Origin: Pseudomonas sp. VD-NE ins
Lineage (GTDB): Bacteria > Pseudomonadota > Gammaproteobacteria > Pseudomonadales > Pseudomonadaceae
Reading direction: 5' to 3'
NCBI RefSeq assembly: GCF_031882575.1
Contig: NZ_CP134772.1
Location: forward strand, 3,677,001-3,741,000
DNA: 64,000 nucleotides
The translations under genes were made by a program, and so were the position numbers. Positions 55,142-63,990 of this stretch are shown in pieces (position 1 is the first letter of the stretch; each line of letters opens with the position of its first letter). Under the pieces are notes generated by a model. It did not search any database and had not been told where the DNA came from. It saw nothing but the letters and a program-made list of their open reading frames with translations.

Positions 55142-57268
55142 TTACAAGGTGTAGGAAATCCCGACCTGCACCGTTCTCGGTGCGCCCGGATAGGCGTAGA
55201 CATTTCCGAACGCGCCCTCTTCATAATCCCGGTCAAACAGATTCTTCACGTCAAGATTGAGCCGCACCTTCTCGTTGACCTTATAGAAACCGAGCAAATC
55301 GACAACCGTGTAGCTGCCCATCGAGAACGCAGTATTGGCCGTTTGCCCGGCGCGTTCGTCGACGTATTTGAGGCCGGTGCCCAGGCCCAGACCTTTAAGC
55401 GTGCCGTCCTGAAACTCGTAGACGTTAAGCAGGCTGAAGCTGTTCTGCGGAATGTTCATCAACCGTGTGCCCGAGCGGATCACGTTGTCCTTGGTCACCT
55501 CGGCATCCACATAGGCGTAGCCGCCGATGACGCGCCATTCGGGGGTCAGGTTGCCGGCGACGTTCAGATCGAAACCACGGCTGCGCACTTCCCCGGCGGC
55601 CACACTGAAGGTCGAGTCCACCGGGTCGGTGGTCAGCACGTTGCGCTTTTCGATCTGATAGATCGCCGCATCGACGCTCAACTGATGATCCAGCGCTTCC
55701 CACTTGACGCCCATTTCGTAGGATTTGCCTTTCTCCGGGGCGAAGCCTCCGCCCACGCGGCTCGCGCCGGTGTTGGGCTTGAACGAGCGCGCAGTGTCGG
55801 CGTAGACCGCCAGGGTCTCGGTCAGGTCGTAGGTCACGCCGAGGCGTGGAGTCACCGCGTTGTCGCTGGCCTGCCAGTTTTTGCCGCCCGGCACGTAGGT
55901 TTCATAGTCGTGCTCGAAACGCTCGAAACGTGCCCCGGCCAGGACCTTCAGACGATCAGTCAACGCCACCTGATCCTGGACGAACGCGGCGTAGGTCTTG
56001 AGGTTTTCCCTGTCGTGGGTCGGCGTGCGAGTCAGCGCCGGACGCGGCTGGCCGTAGACCGGATCGAAGATGTCGATCGGGTAGGCGCCGACCGCGCCGC
56101 TGGAGCGCTGAATGATCGACTTGTAGTCGTAATCTTCATACTCGATGCCGGTCAGCAAGGTGTGCTGCAAGCCACCGGTGCTGAAATGCCCGGTCAGATT
56201 GAGCTGGGTGTCCTTGTCGGTCCACTCCAGTTTGCGGTAGTTGAAGTTGCGCCCCAGGGTTCGACCGTCATCGGCAATGCCGTTGGCCTCGATCGCATTG
56301 CCCTCAAGCGAGCCGTCGAGCCACTGGAAACCACCGCCCAGCGTCCAGTCATCATTGAGCAGATGTTCGAAGCGCAGTTGCGCCATGTTGTTGTCGTTGT
56401 GCAATTTGCCGGCGTCTTTCTCGCCGAAAAACGTGTCTCGCGAGGCGGTGCCAATCTGCTTGGGGTAACGCGTCACGCCGCGATCCAGCGGATGATTGTT
56501 GCGCATGAAATCGCCTTCGAAGATCACTCGAGTAGTATCGCTGGCCTGCCAGGTCAGCACTGGCGTGATGCCGTAGCGCTCGGTCTCGACGTGATCGCGG
56601 AAGGTATCGCCGCCCTCACCCACCACGTTCAGTCGATAGGCCAGGCGCCCCTCTTCATCCAGCGGGCCGGAGGCGTCCAGCGTGCCGCGCTTCATGCCTT
56701 GATCGTTCAACTGACTGCCCAACGTGACCGTGCGCTCGGCCAACGGCTGCTTGGACACAACGTTGAAGGTGCCGCCGGGATCGCCACGACCGTAGAGCAT
56801 CGTCGCCGGCCCGCGCAACACTTCCAGACGTTCGATGGTGTTGGCATCGGGCATGTTCGGGTAGCCGCGATTGATCGGGAAGCCGTTGCGGTAGAACTCG
56901 CCGGTGGTGAAACCGCGCACGGTGAACGTGGTCAGGCCCTGCCCGCCGAAATTGTTCGCGCGGCCGACGCCGCCGGCATAGTCCAGTGCATCTTGCAGAC
57001 GCGTGGCGCCGAGGTCTTCGACAGCATCTTTAGTCACCACGCTGATCGATTGCGGGGTTTCATGGATCGAGGTGTCGGTACGGGTAGCACTGGCGGAACG
57101 TGTGGCGCGATAACCCTGCACCGGGCCGTCGGCTCGTTCGTAATCCGCTGTACCGACCACATCGGTTGCGTCCAGCTCAAGCGCTGAGGTGGTTGAATCG
57201 GCCTGTTCGGCCCACGAGGAAGAAGACAACGCCTGCAGCACGCAAATGGAAAGCAGAGTACGACGCAT
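55142..57268 (-). CDS. TonB-dependent siderophore receptor
   Basis: The start at 57268 (MRRTLLSICVLQALSSSSWA) opens with a signal peptide and gives 708 residues; the longer frame to 57421 crosses the promoter. The plug carries SISVVTKDAVEDLGATRLQD and IERLEVLRGPATMLYGRGDP, typical of siderophore receptors, and the C-terminus ends in an aromatic-poor strand VQVGISYTL. A Fur-like site lies upstream at 57351. The siderophore, possibly a xenosiderophore, is unknown. Confidence 0.93.
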   Translation of the reverse strand: MRRTLLSICVLQALSSSSWAEQADSTTSALELDATDVVGTADYERADGPVQGYRATRSASATRTDTSIHETPQSISVVTKDAVEDLGATRLQDALDYAGGVGRANNFGGQGLTTFTVRGFTTGEFYRNGFPINRGYPNMPDANTIERLEVLRGPATMLYGRGDPGGTFNVVSKQPLAERTVTLGSQLNDQGMKRGTLDASGPLDEEGRLAYRLNVVGEGGDTFRDHVETERYGITPVLTWQASDTTRVIFEGDFMRNNHPLDRGVTRYPKQIGTASRDTFFGEKDAGKLHNDNNMAQLRFEHLLNDDWTLGGGFQWLDGSLEGNAIEANGIADDGRTLGRNFNYRKLEWTDKDTQLNLTGHFSTGGLQHTLLTGIEYEDYDYKSIIQRSSGAVGAYPIDIFDPVYGQPRPALTRTPTHDRENLKTYAAFVQDQVALTDRLKVLAGARFERFEHDYETYVPGGKNWQASDNAVTPRLGVTYDLTETLAVYADTARSFKPNTGASRVGGGFAPEKGKSYEMGVKWEALDHQLSVDAAIYQIEKRNVLTTDPVDSTFSVAAGEVRSRGFDLNVAGNLTPEWRVIGGYAYVDAEVTKDNVIRSGTRLMNIPQNSFSLLNVYEFQDGTLKGLGLGTGLKYVDERAGQTANTAFSMGSYTVVDLLGFYKVNEKVRLNLDVKNLFDRDYEEGAFGNVYAYPGAPRTVQVGISYTL

Positions 57269-57350
57269 GAAATGAAAACCTTGTGAATAGGCCAGAACGA
57301 AGGGTGAAACCGCCAGAACAGCGGCGCGGATGGTATACCAGAGATCGTGT

Positions 57351-57372
57351 AATTGAAACTTATTCTTATTTG
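57351..57372 (-). promoter_or_regulatory. Fur-box-like site upstream of the siderophore receptor
   Basis: AAATAAGAATAAGTTTCAAT on the minus strand resembles Pseudomonas Fur boxes built from GATAAT-like hexamers. It lies about 85 bases before the receptor start, as expected for iron-repressed expression. Confidence 0.65.
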
Positions 57373-57534
57373 TCATATTGATCAGGATTCGTGAGCCGGA
57401 CTCATGACTCCATCCCGTCAACGAGCATTATCAGAGGCGGTTCAATGGCCTAGGCTCGTAGGCGATATGGCCTGCAACGCTGGTGCTGAGGCGCCCGGCG
57501 CTGGCCGTCAGCCCGCCTGAAGAGGAAATCAGCG

Positions 57535-59745
57535 ATGAAATTCGACACACCGGCCGGCACTAATCCGATCGATCAATTGAACGTCATCGGCCAGCCCGCC
57601 GACCGCATCGATGGCAAGTTGAAAACCACCGGGACCGCGCCCTACGCGTATGAACAACATGCCGCAGTGCCCAATCCGGCCTATGGGTATATCGTCGGCG
57701 CCGGGATCGGCAAGGGACGAATTGCCTCGATCGACTCGACGCAGGCGAGCAACAGTTCCGGGGTGATTGCCATCGTCACCTACGAGAATGCCGGGCCTTT
57801 GGCCAAGGGCGAGTTCTATGTCGCGCGCGCCTTGGCCGGCCCGCAGGTGGACCACTATCACCAGGCTGTCGCGATTGTCGTCGCGCAGACATTTGAAGAG
57901 GCCCGCGCGGCTGCCAATCTCCTCGAGATCAGCTATGTCGCCGAGCCCGGCGCGTTCGATCTGGCTGCCGCCAAGGATTCGGCTACTCCGCCCCCTCCCG
58001 CCGGCTTCGGCCCACCGCCGCAGACGCAGATCGGAGATTTCGAAGGTGCCTTCAGCGCCGCACCGATACAGATCGACCAGCACTACAGCACGCCGGATCA
58101 GGCGCACGCGATGATGGAACCCCACGCCACCATCGCCCAGTGGAACGGCAATTCGCTGACGTTGTGGACGTCGATACAGCAGATCAACTGGGGCGTGCGC
58201 GATCTGGCCAGGACACTCGGTATACGCAAAGAAGATATTCGTTTGATATCGCCCTACATTGGCGGCGGTTTCGGCGGCAAAGGTACGATCCTGTGTGACG
58301 CGGTGCTGGCGGCGCTGGCGGCACGACACGCCGGGCGTCCGGTGAAAGTCGCGCTGCCACGTCCGCTGATGTTCAACAATTTGACCCATCGCCCCGCGAC
58401 GCTTCAACGCATTCGCATCGGTGCCAGCCGCGAGGGTTTGATCACTGCCATCGGCCATGAGAGTTGGTCAGGCAACCTGCCCGGGGGCCGGGCCGAAGCC
58501 GCGACGGCCTCGACGCGTTTGCTCTACGCTGGCGCCAACCGCATGACCCGCTTGAATCTTGCCGTGCTGGACCTGGCCGAAGGTTCGGCCATGCGCGCGC
58601 CGGGGGAAGCACCGGGCATGATGGCGCTGGAAATTGCCATGGATGAACTGGCGGAAAAACTCGGCATCGACCCACTGCAGTTGCGCCTGCTCAACGACAC
58701 ACAGGTCGACCCCGAACAGCCATCACGCCCGTTCTCCACACGGCAACTCGTCGCGTGTTTACAAACCGGTGCCGAGCAATTCGGCTGGCACCAGCGCAAC
58801 GCAAGCGCCGGCCAACGCCTGGAGAATGGCTGGCTGATCGGCATCGGTCTGGCGTCCGCCATACGTGGCGCGCCAACCACCGCATCGGCGGCCCGTGTGC
58901 GCCTTGATCGGCACGGCACAATCACCGTCGAAACCGACATGACGGATATCGGCACCGGCAGCTACACGATCATTGCGCAGACCGCCGCCGAGATGATGGG
59001 TGTGGAACTGGACCGGGTCGAAGTGCACCTTGGCGACTCGCGCTTTCCGGAGTCGTCGGGATCGGGTGGGCAATGGGGTGCGGCTTCGTCTACCGCCGGG
59101 GTCTATGCCGCTTGCGTCAAGTTGCGCGAAGCCGCTGCCCGCGCCGTCGGACTTGATCCGCAAACGGCCGAATTTGCCCTCGGCGAAATGCACGATGGCA
59201 CGCGACATGTTCCTTTGGCTCAGGCGGCGGCCGCAGGGGATCTCGTTGGCGAAGACCGCATGGAGTTCGGCGATCTGGCCCAGCGCTTTGCCCAGCAGAC
59301 CTTTGGCGCACATTTCGCCGAAGTCGCGGTCAACGCGGCGACCGGCGAGATTCGCCTGCGCCGCCAAATGGCGGTCTGCGCAGCAGGGCGGATTCTCAAT
59401 CCAAAGACCGCGCGCAGCCAAATCATCGGCGGCATGACCATGGGCGCCGGGGCCGCACTGATGGAAGAACTGCAGGTCGACAAGCGCCGTGGTTTTTTCG
59501 TCAACCATGACCTCGCCGGTTACGAAGTGCCGGTGCACGCAGACATTCCCCATCAGCAGGTGATTTTCCTCGATGAGGTTGATCCGTACGCCACGCCGCT
59601 CAAGGCCAAAGGTGTCGGCGAGTTGGGCATCAGTGGCGCCGCAGCGGCCATCGCCAATGCGATTTACAACGCCACCGGCGTGCGCGTGCGCGACTATCCG
59701 ATCACGCTAGACAAACTTATCGCGCACTTGCCGGAGCAGATTTGA
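57535..59745 (+). CDS. Xanthine-dehydrogenase-family molybdenum subunit (PaoC-like), orphan
   Basis: The 736-residue protein is the molybdopterin-binding large subunit of an aldehyde oxidoreductase. It has GGGFGGK (about 240) and catalytic E696 in GVGELGIS. Family members work with a 2Fe-2S and a FAD subunit normally encoded directly upstream (paoA, paoB). Neither is present: the upstream neighbour is the divergent receptor. AGAGGA precedes the start. Confidence 0.93.
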   Translation: MKFDTPAGTNPIDQLNVIGQPADRIDGKLKTTGTAPYAYEQHAAVPNPAYGYIVGAGIGKGRIASIDSTQASNSSGVIAIVTYENAGPLAKGEFYVARALAGPQVDHYHQAVAIVVAQTFEEARAAANLLEISYVAEPGAFDLAAAKDSATPPPPAGFGPPPQTQIGDFEGAFSAAPIQIDQHYSTPDQAHAMMEPHATIAQWNGNSLTLWTSIQQINWGVRDLARTLGIRKEDIRLISPYIGGGFGGKGTILCDAVLAALAARHAGRPVKVALPRPLMFNNLTHRPATLQRIRIGASREGLITAIGHESWSGNLPGGRAEAATASTRLLYAGANRMTRLNLAVLDLAEGSAMRAPGEAPGMMALEIAMDELAEKLGIDPLQLRLLNDTQVDPEQPSRPFSTRQLVACLQTGAEQFGWHQRNASAGQRLENGWLIGIGLASAIRGAPTTASAARVRLDRHGTITVETDMTDIGTGSYTIIAQTAAEMMGVELDRVEVHLGDSRFPESSGSGGQWGAASSTAGVYAACVKLREAAARAVGLDPQTAEFALGEMHDGTRHVPLAQAAAAGDLVGEDRMEFGDLAQRFAQQTFGAHFAEVAVNAATGEIRLRRQMAVCAAGRILNPKTARSQIIGGMTMGAGAALMEELQVDKRRGFFVNHDLAGYEVPVHADIPHQQVIFLDEVDPYATPLKAKGVGELGISGAAAAIANAIYNATGVRVRDYPITLDKLIAHLPEQI

Positions 59746-59757
59746 CGCCCTGTTCAG

Positions 59758-60576
59758 TCAGCCCGGCGCGCGCTGGCTGAACACTTCCTTGAACACCGGC
59801 ACGGCGGAAAACGCATTCGGCCATCCGGCATAGAACGCCAGTTGGGTAATCATTTCCGCCGCTTCGGTCTGGCTCAAACCGTTGTCCATCGCCCGACCCA
59901 GGTGATACCCGACCTGGCCGGTCTGCCCGTTGGCCACCAACGAACTGACCGTGATCAGGCTGCGATCGCGAGGCGCCAGACCTGGCCGCAACCACAGATC
60001 GCGGAACAGCGCTTTGGTGGTGAACTCGACCAGCCCCGGCGCCACTGATCCCACCGCCGCATTCACGCGCTCCACGCGGTCAGCTTCGCGAGCCTGGTCC
60101 AGCGGCAGCAACGACGGCGCAACCGGTGCCAGTTGCTCAGCATCGATGTTGCGCGCGGAGAACACCTCGCCGGCGATAGGCAGAGCCGCTGACGCATTGC
60201 CCCAACCGGAATAAAACGCCAGGTGATTGAGCGTTTCGGACAGCTCAAGCGGCGTGACACCGTTGTCCAGCGCAAGGTTGAATTGCGCGGCCATCTCGGC
60301 GGTTTGCCCGCGTGCAATCAACACCGCAACCGTCACCAGACTGCGGTCACGCGGTGACAATCCCGGGCGTTTCCATACTTCGCCAAACAACATGGCATCG
60401 GTGTTATGAGCCAGTGCCGGGGACACGGCAGCCGCGGCGTCGGAGGTCATTGCAGGTGAACGTTTCATGGAGGTCGAACCTTTTTCAGTTGAAGCACAGG
60501 CTGTCAGCAACAGTGCGATGGCCGTCAACAGAAGTCGGCTGGAGTGGGTCACGCTACGAACCGGGAGTGCTGCCAT
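59758..60576 (-). CDS. Tandem carboxymuconolactone-decarboxylase-like lipoprotein
   Basis: The 272-residue protein has a lipoprotein signal (LLTAC, Cys27) and two CMD domains (about 65-145 and 185-265). Each has a PGLSPRDRSLVTVA-type or PGLAPRDRSLITVS-type core and a YSGWGNA/YAGWPNA end. No AhpD-type CxxC is present. A secreted, membrane-anchored form of this usually cytoplasmic family is unusual. It converges with the orphan molybdenum subunit gene. Confidence 0.9.
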   Translation of the reverse strand: MAALPVRSVTHSSRLLLTAIALLLTACASTEKGSTSMKRSPAMTSDAAAAVSPALAHNTDAMLFGEVWKRPGLSPRDRSLVTVAVLIARGQTAEMAAQFNLALDNGVTPLELSETLNHLAFYSGWGNASAALPIAGEVFSARNIDAEQLAPVAPSLLPLDQAREADRVERVNAAVGSVAPGLVEFTTKALFRDLWLRPGLAPRDRSLITVSSLVANGQTGQVGYHLGRAMDNGLSQTEAAEMITQLAFYAGWPNAFSAVPVFKEVFSQRAPG

Positions 60577-60706
60577 CGTTAAGCTCCTGCTGACGGGATA
60601 ATCAGCCGCTACGGTAAACCGACGAGGATCTTGCGACTATCTGCGCTCAGCGTCATGAAGTCATGAACACCGTTCATCAATCTGCCTCCTCCATAGAAAG
60701 CGAATG

Positions 60707-60723
60707 GTGCCAAAAACTGGCAC
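60707..60723 (+). promoter_or_regulatory. Palindromic operator before the alcohol dehydrogenase/WYL gene pair
   Basis: GTGCCAAAAACTGGCAC is a perfect 6-bp inverted repeat with a 5-base spacer, followed 9 bases later by TTATAG (possible -10). Its place over the -35 region suits repression by the YafY-type regulator encoded second in this operon. Confidence 0.6.
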
Positions 60724-60774
60724 TGCCCCGTTATAGAGTCGGTGTCATGTCCACTCTCGGAAGGCGAACCCAAC

Positions 60775-61722
60775 ATGTCAGCAGGCTATAAACGTATTCA
60801 GTATTCGCGCTACGGCGGCCCGGACGTGATGCGCGTCGAAGCATTCCAGTTGCCAGCACCCGGCAAGGATGAAGTGCTCGTGCAGGTCAGATTTGCAGCG
60901 ATCAACCCCATTGACTGGAAGTTGCGTCAGGGCCGGATGAAGCTGATCACCGGCAGAACATTTCCGCGCGCGATGGGTATGGATTTCTCTGGCGTGGTTC
61001 TTGCGGTTGGGGCGAGTGTCAGACGCTTCCAGGTCGGCGACGCGGTTTTCGGGCTATCCCGCTTCAAAGAAAGTGGCGCATTGGGCGAAGCCGTCGTGAC
61101 CAGGGAGGACTTTCTGGCGAGCAAACCGGATACTCTTTCCTTCGCCGATGCGGCGTGCCTTGGCACACCGGGCATTACCGCGTGGAACGGGCTGATCGAC
61201 AAGGCCAGACTGCAAGCCGGTCAGCAGGTTTTCATCAATGGTTGCGCGGGGGCAGTCGGCGAAGCGGCGGTGCAGATCGCCCTGATGTCGGGGGCCACGG
61301 TATCGGGCAGTTGCAGCGCGTCGGACGTTGCCCGGGCACAGGCGCTGGGGGTATCGACCGTCTACGACTACCGGTTAACGGACCTGAAGAGGCTGCCGGC
61401 GCGCTTCGATGTGGTGTATGACACGGCCGCGACGATGACGGTCTCGACCGGTATCGGATTGCTGCGTCCGGGCGGCTGTTTGCTTGATCTCAATCCGGGG
61501 CCGGGTAAATTCCTGCGTGGCTTGATTGATCGGCGACTGAAACTGGTCATTGGCACACCGCGACACGAAATCCTCGAAACACTGGCCAGTGCCGCCAGTG
61601 AGGCACGCTTGAAAATTCGGCTAGGAGAAGTGGTGCCGCTGGACGGCGCCATACAACTGATCCGCGAGCTCGAACAGGGCCGCAAACTCGGCGGCAAAGG
61701 TGTCGTCGCCATGGAGCGTTAA
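60775..61722 (+). CDS. Medium-chain (quinone-oxidoreductase-type) NAD(P)-dependent alcohol dehydrogenase
   Basis: The start at 60775 (MSAGYKRIQYSRYGGPDVM) has GGAAGG upstream and gives 315 residues. The NPIDWKLRQGRM region and the NGCAGAVGEAAVQIAL cofactor segment mark the zinc-free QOR group. It probably reduces quinones or reactive enals. Its stop overlaps the next start (TAATG). Confidence 0.92.
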   Translation: MSAGYKRIQYSRYGGPDVMRVEAFQLPAPGKDEVLVQVRFAAINPIDWKLRQGRMKLITGRTFPRAMGMDFSGVVLAVGASVRRFQVGDAVFGLSRFKESGALGEAVVTREDFLASKPDTLSFADAACLGTPGITAWNGLIDKARLQAGQQVFINGCAGAVGEAAVQIALMSGATVSGSCSASDVARAQALGVSTVYDYRLTDLKRLPARFDVVYDTAATMTVSTGIGLLRPGGCLLDLNPGPGKFLRGLIDRRLKLVIGTPRHEILETLASAASEARLKIRLGEVVPLDGAIQLIRELEQGRKLGGKGVVAMER

Positions 61723-62426
61723 TGGCCAGAAGTCATCGTCTGTTTGAGCTGATGCAAGCGCTGCGGCGTCATCGTCGTACGGTGTCCGGCAAAGCCTTGG
61801 CGGCTGAATTGGGCGTGTCGCTGCGCACGATTCGCCGCGACATCGTCACGCTGCAAGGCATGGGGGCCGAGATCGACGGCGAGCCGGGCCTTGGGTATGT
61901 GCTCAAGCCCGGTTTTGTCCTGCCGCCGTTATCGTTCAGCACCGAGGAAATACAGGCCTTGGTCATCGGCGCGCAATGGGTCAGCCGGCAGACCGACAGC
62001 CAACTCGCGGGCGCCGTCAACAATGCCCTGGCGAAAATCAGTGCCGTGCTGCCCGCACAGATGCGGCCGATTTTCGAAGACGAAACCTTTTATGTGGCCA
62101 AGCCACTCAGCCCCGGCACAACCATCGACCTCAGCGAGATTCGTCGGGCGCTGCGCGAGCAGAACAAGCTGCGCATCGCGCTAGCGCTCGAACATGCGGA
62201 GGCCGCCGAACACATCATCTGGCCGATCATGTTGGGCTTTATCGAAGGCAAGCGCTGCATCGCGGCGTGGTGCGAAGGCGACAGCCGGTTTCGCGTGATC
62301 GATATGGCTGACCTTGCGACGGTGCAGGTGCTCGTCGAACACTACGCGCCTGACCGCCGGCGCTTGATCAAACAATGGCGTGCCGAGGATGTGCGGCCCT
62401 GCAACAGTCAGGGCGAGGTGTGTTGA
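61722..62426 (+). CDS. YafY-type regulator with WYL domain
   Basis: The 234-residue protein has an N-terminal HTH_11 (VSGKALAAELGVSLRTIRRD) and a C-terminal WYL ligand-sensing domain (about 135-215; IIWPIMLGFIEGKRCIAAWC). It is translationally coupled to the alcohol dehydrogenase and probably represses the pair through the palindrome at 60707. Confidence 0.92.
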   Translation: MARSHRLFELMQALRRHRRTVSGKALAAELGVSLRTIRRDIVTLQGMGAEIDGEPGLGYVLKPGFVLPPLSFSTEEIQALVIGAQWVSRQTDSQLAGAVNNALAKISAVLPAQMRPIFEDETFYVAKPLSPGTTIDLSEIRRALREQNKLRIALALEHAEAAEHIIWPIMLGFIEGKRCIAAWCEGDSRFRVIDMADLATVQVLVEHYAPDRRRLIKQWRAEDVRPCNSQGEVC

Positions 62427-62459
62427 GCCATGTAACCTGGGCCACAACGGCCCCGCCGC

Positions 62460-63044
62460 TCACACCGCCAGCAGTTGTCGGGTCATCGCCATCGAGGTCT
62501 GCAACGACTGCCCGGTACGCTGCAACTTGTTCAGCAAACTGGCGCCCAACCACAGCTGATACAAGGTTTCCGCCAGATGCCGGGCATCGCCCTGGGGCAG
62601 GCTGTTTTCGGCTTGCCCCTGTTCGATACACAAGGAAATGCGCGCGACCACTTGCTCGGCACCATCGCGCAAGGTGAGGCGCATCGACTCCGACAGGTCG
62701 GCGACTTCGGCGCTGAGCTTCACCACCAGACATTCGTCACCGTGGCCTTCTAGGGTGCAGCGATTCTGCCAGCCCTGCCAGTAATCCATCAGCCGCTCGT
62801 ACGCGCTCAGACCTGGCAGCGTCAGGCGCCGTTCCATGTCAGCGAGGTAATCGACGAAGTAATCCGCCAGCAATGCCTGGCCGTACAGTTCTTTGGATTT
62901 GAAGTAGTGATAGAACGAACCCTTGGGCACACCGGCGGTTTGCAGGATTTCGTTGAGGCCGACACTGGTGAAGCCCTTCTCGGCCATCATCCGGTGGCCG
63001 GTGTCGAGCAAGTGTTGGCGGGTGTCGTCGTAGGTCGGTTTCAT
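62460..63044 (-). CDS. TetR/AcrR-family regulator, NemR-like
   Basis: The start at 63044 (MKPTYDDTRQHLLDTGHRMM) gives 194 residues; the longer frame to 63104 would run across an operator copy at 63066. The HTH is TSVGLNEILQTAGVPKGSFY, followed by YHYFKSKE. NemR relatives sense electrophiles through cysteines; C97 and C104 lie in NRCTLEGHGDECLV. It is divergent from the DJ-1/PfpI gene. Confidence 0.9.
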   Translation of the reverse strand: MKPTYDDTRQHLLDTGHRMMAEKGFTSVGLNEILQTAGVPKGSFYHYFKSKELYGQALLADYFVDYLADMERRLTLPGLSAYERLMDYWQGWQNRCTLEGHGDECLVVKLSAEVADLSESMRLTLRDGAEQVVARISLCIEQGQAENSLPQGDARHLAETLYQLWLGASLLNKLQRTGQSLQTSMAMTRQLLAV

Positions 63045-63065
63045 CGGGCGCAAGTTACCAGGCAA

Positions 63066-63080
63066 TAGACCAGTCGTATT
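63066..63080. promoter_or_regulatory. NemR-like operator, copy 1
   Basis: TAGACCAGTCGTATT matches the inverse of copy 2 (TAGACCAGTCGTCTA) at 13 of 15 positions. It lies just before the TetR gene start and supports the shorter start. Confidence 0.65.
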
Positions 63081-63139
63081 TTCGGAGGAACGGAAGTTTG
63101 CCATACCTGTCGATGAAAAACCCTCGGATAAAAAATTAC

Positions 63140-63154
63140 TAGACGACTGGTCTA
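63140..63154. promoter_or_regulatory. NemR-like operator, copy 2
   Basis: TAGACGACTGGTCTA has perfect TAGAC/GTCTA arms and resembles the known NemR box. It sits in the divergent region between the TetR and DJ-1/PfpI genes, so both directions may be controlled. Confidence 0.75.
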
Positions 63155-63256
63155 ATTGGAATCTATGCTGCGCCCCGACAAACGTTTTCTGACCGGTGTG
63201 GCCGATGCGCGAATGTTTCGCCTAATCGAAGACACCCGACCTAAGCAAGGTGCTCT

Positions 63257-63934
63257 ATGAAAATCTTGATGGTTCTGACTTCCCACGATCAACTCGGCAA
63301 CACCGGCAAGAAAACCGGCTTCTGGCTGGAAGAGTTCGCCGCGCCCTACTACGCCTTCAAGGACGCCGGCGTCGACGTCACCCTGGTCTCGCCGGCCGGT
63401 GGCCAGCCGCCGCTGGACCCGAAAAGCGATGAGCCCGATGCGCAGACCGCCGAGACCGATCGCTTCCGCAAAGACTCCGCCGCGCAACAGGCACTGGCCA
63501 ATACCGGGCGCTTGGCCGGCGTCAGCGCTGATGGTTTTGATGCCGTGTTTTACCCAGGTGGCCACGGCCCGCTGTGGGATCTGGCTGAAGACAAACGGTC
63601 GATCGCGTTGATCGAAGCGTTTGACCGCGCCAACAAACCCCACGGGTTTGTCTGCCATGCGCCAGGTGTGTTGCGTCACGCCCTCACCGCTGACGGCAAA
63701 CCGCTGGTCCAGCATCGCCAGGTCACCGGTTTCACCAATTCCGAAGAAGAGGCCGTTGGCCTGACGGACGTGGTGCCGTTCCTGATCGAGGACGAGTTCC
63801 AGCGCCTCGGTGGCCATTACTCGAAAGTGGCTGACTGGCAGGTCCATGTGGTCGCCGACGGGCAACTGGTCACTGGCCAGAATCCGGCCAGTTCCGCCGC
63901 CGTCGCAAAAAAACTGCTGGAGATGCTGGGCTAA
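63257..63934 (+). CDS. DJ-1/PfpI-family protein, glyoxalase III/Hsp31-like
   Basis: The 225-residue class I glutamine-amidotransferase-like protein has nucleophile C133-H134 (GFVCHAPG) and E25-like acid in FWLEEFAAPYYAF. Such proteins detoxify glyoxals or act on electrophile-damaged proteins. Pairing with a NemR-like repressor supports a role in reactive-aldehyde stress. Confidence 0.92.
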   Translation: MKILMVLTSHDQLGNTGKKTGFWLEEFAAPYYAFKDAGVDVTLVSPAGGQPPLDPKSDEPDAQTAETDRFRKDSAAQQALANTGRLAGVSADGFDAVFYPGGHGPLWDLAEDKRSIALIEAFDRANKPHGFVCHAPGVLRHALTADGKPLVQHRQVTGFTNSEEEAVGLTDVVPFLIEDEFQRLGGHYSKVADWQVHVVADGQLVTGQNPASSAAVAKKLLEMLG

Positions 63935-63954
63935 ACCCTCGCGTCCAACCTTCC

Positions 63955-63990
63955 TAACGCTGGGTGCATCTTGCCCGGCGTTATTTTTTA
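63955..63990 (+). terminator. Rho-independent terminator after the DJ-1/PfpI gene
   Basis: AACGCTGGG-TGCATCTTG-CCCGGCGTT followed by ATTTTTTAT forms a stem and T run, 21 bases after the stop. Confidence 0.85.

Noticed and set aside
54884..57187. 767-codon plus-strand open frame
   Set aside because: It is antisense to the siderophore receptor, whose family motifs are clear, and its start lies in the repeat array.
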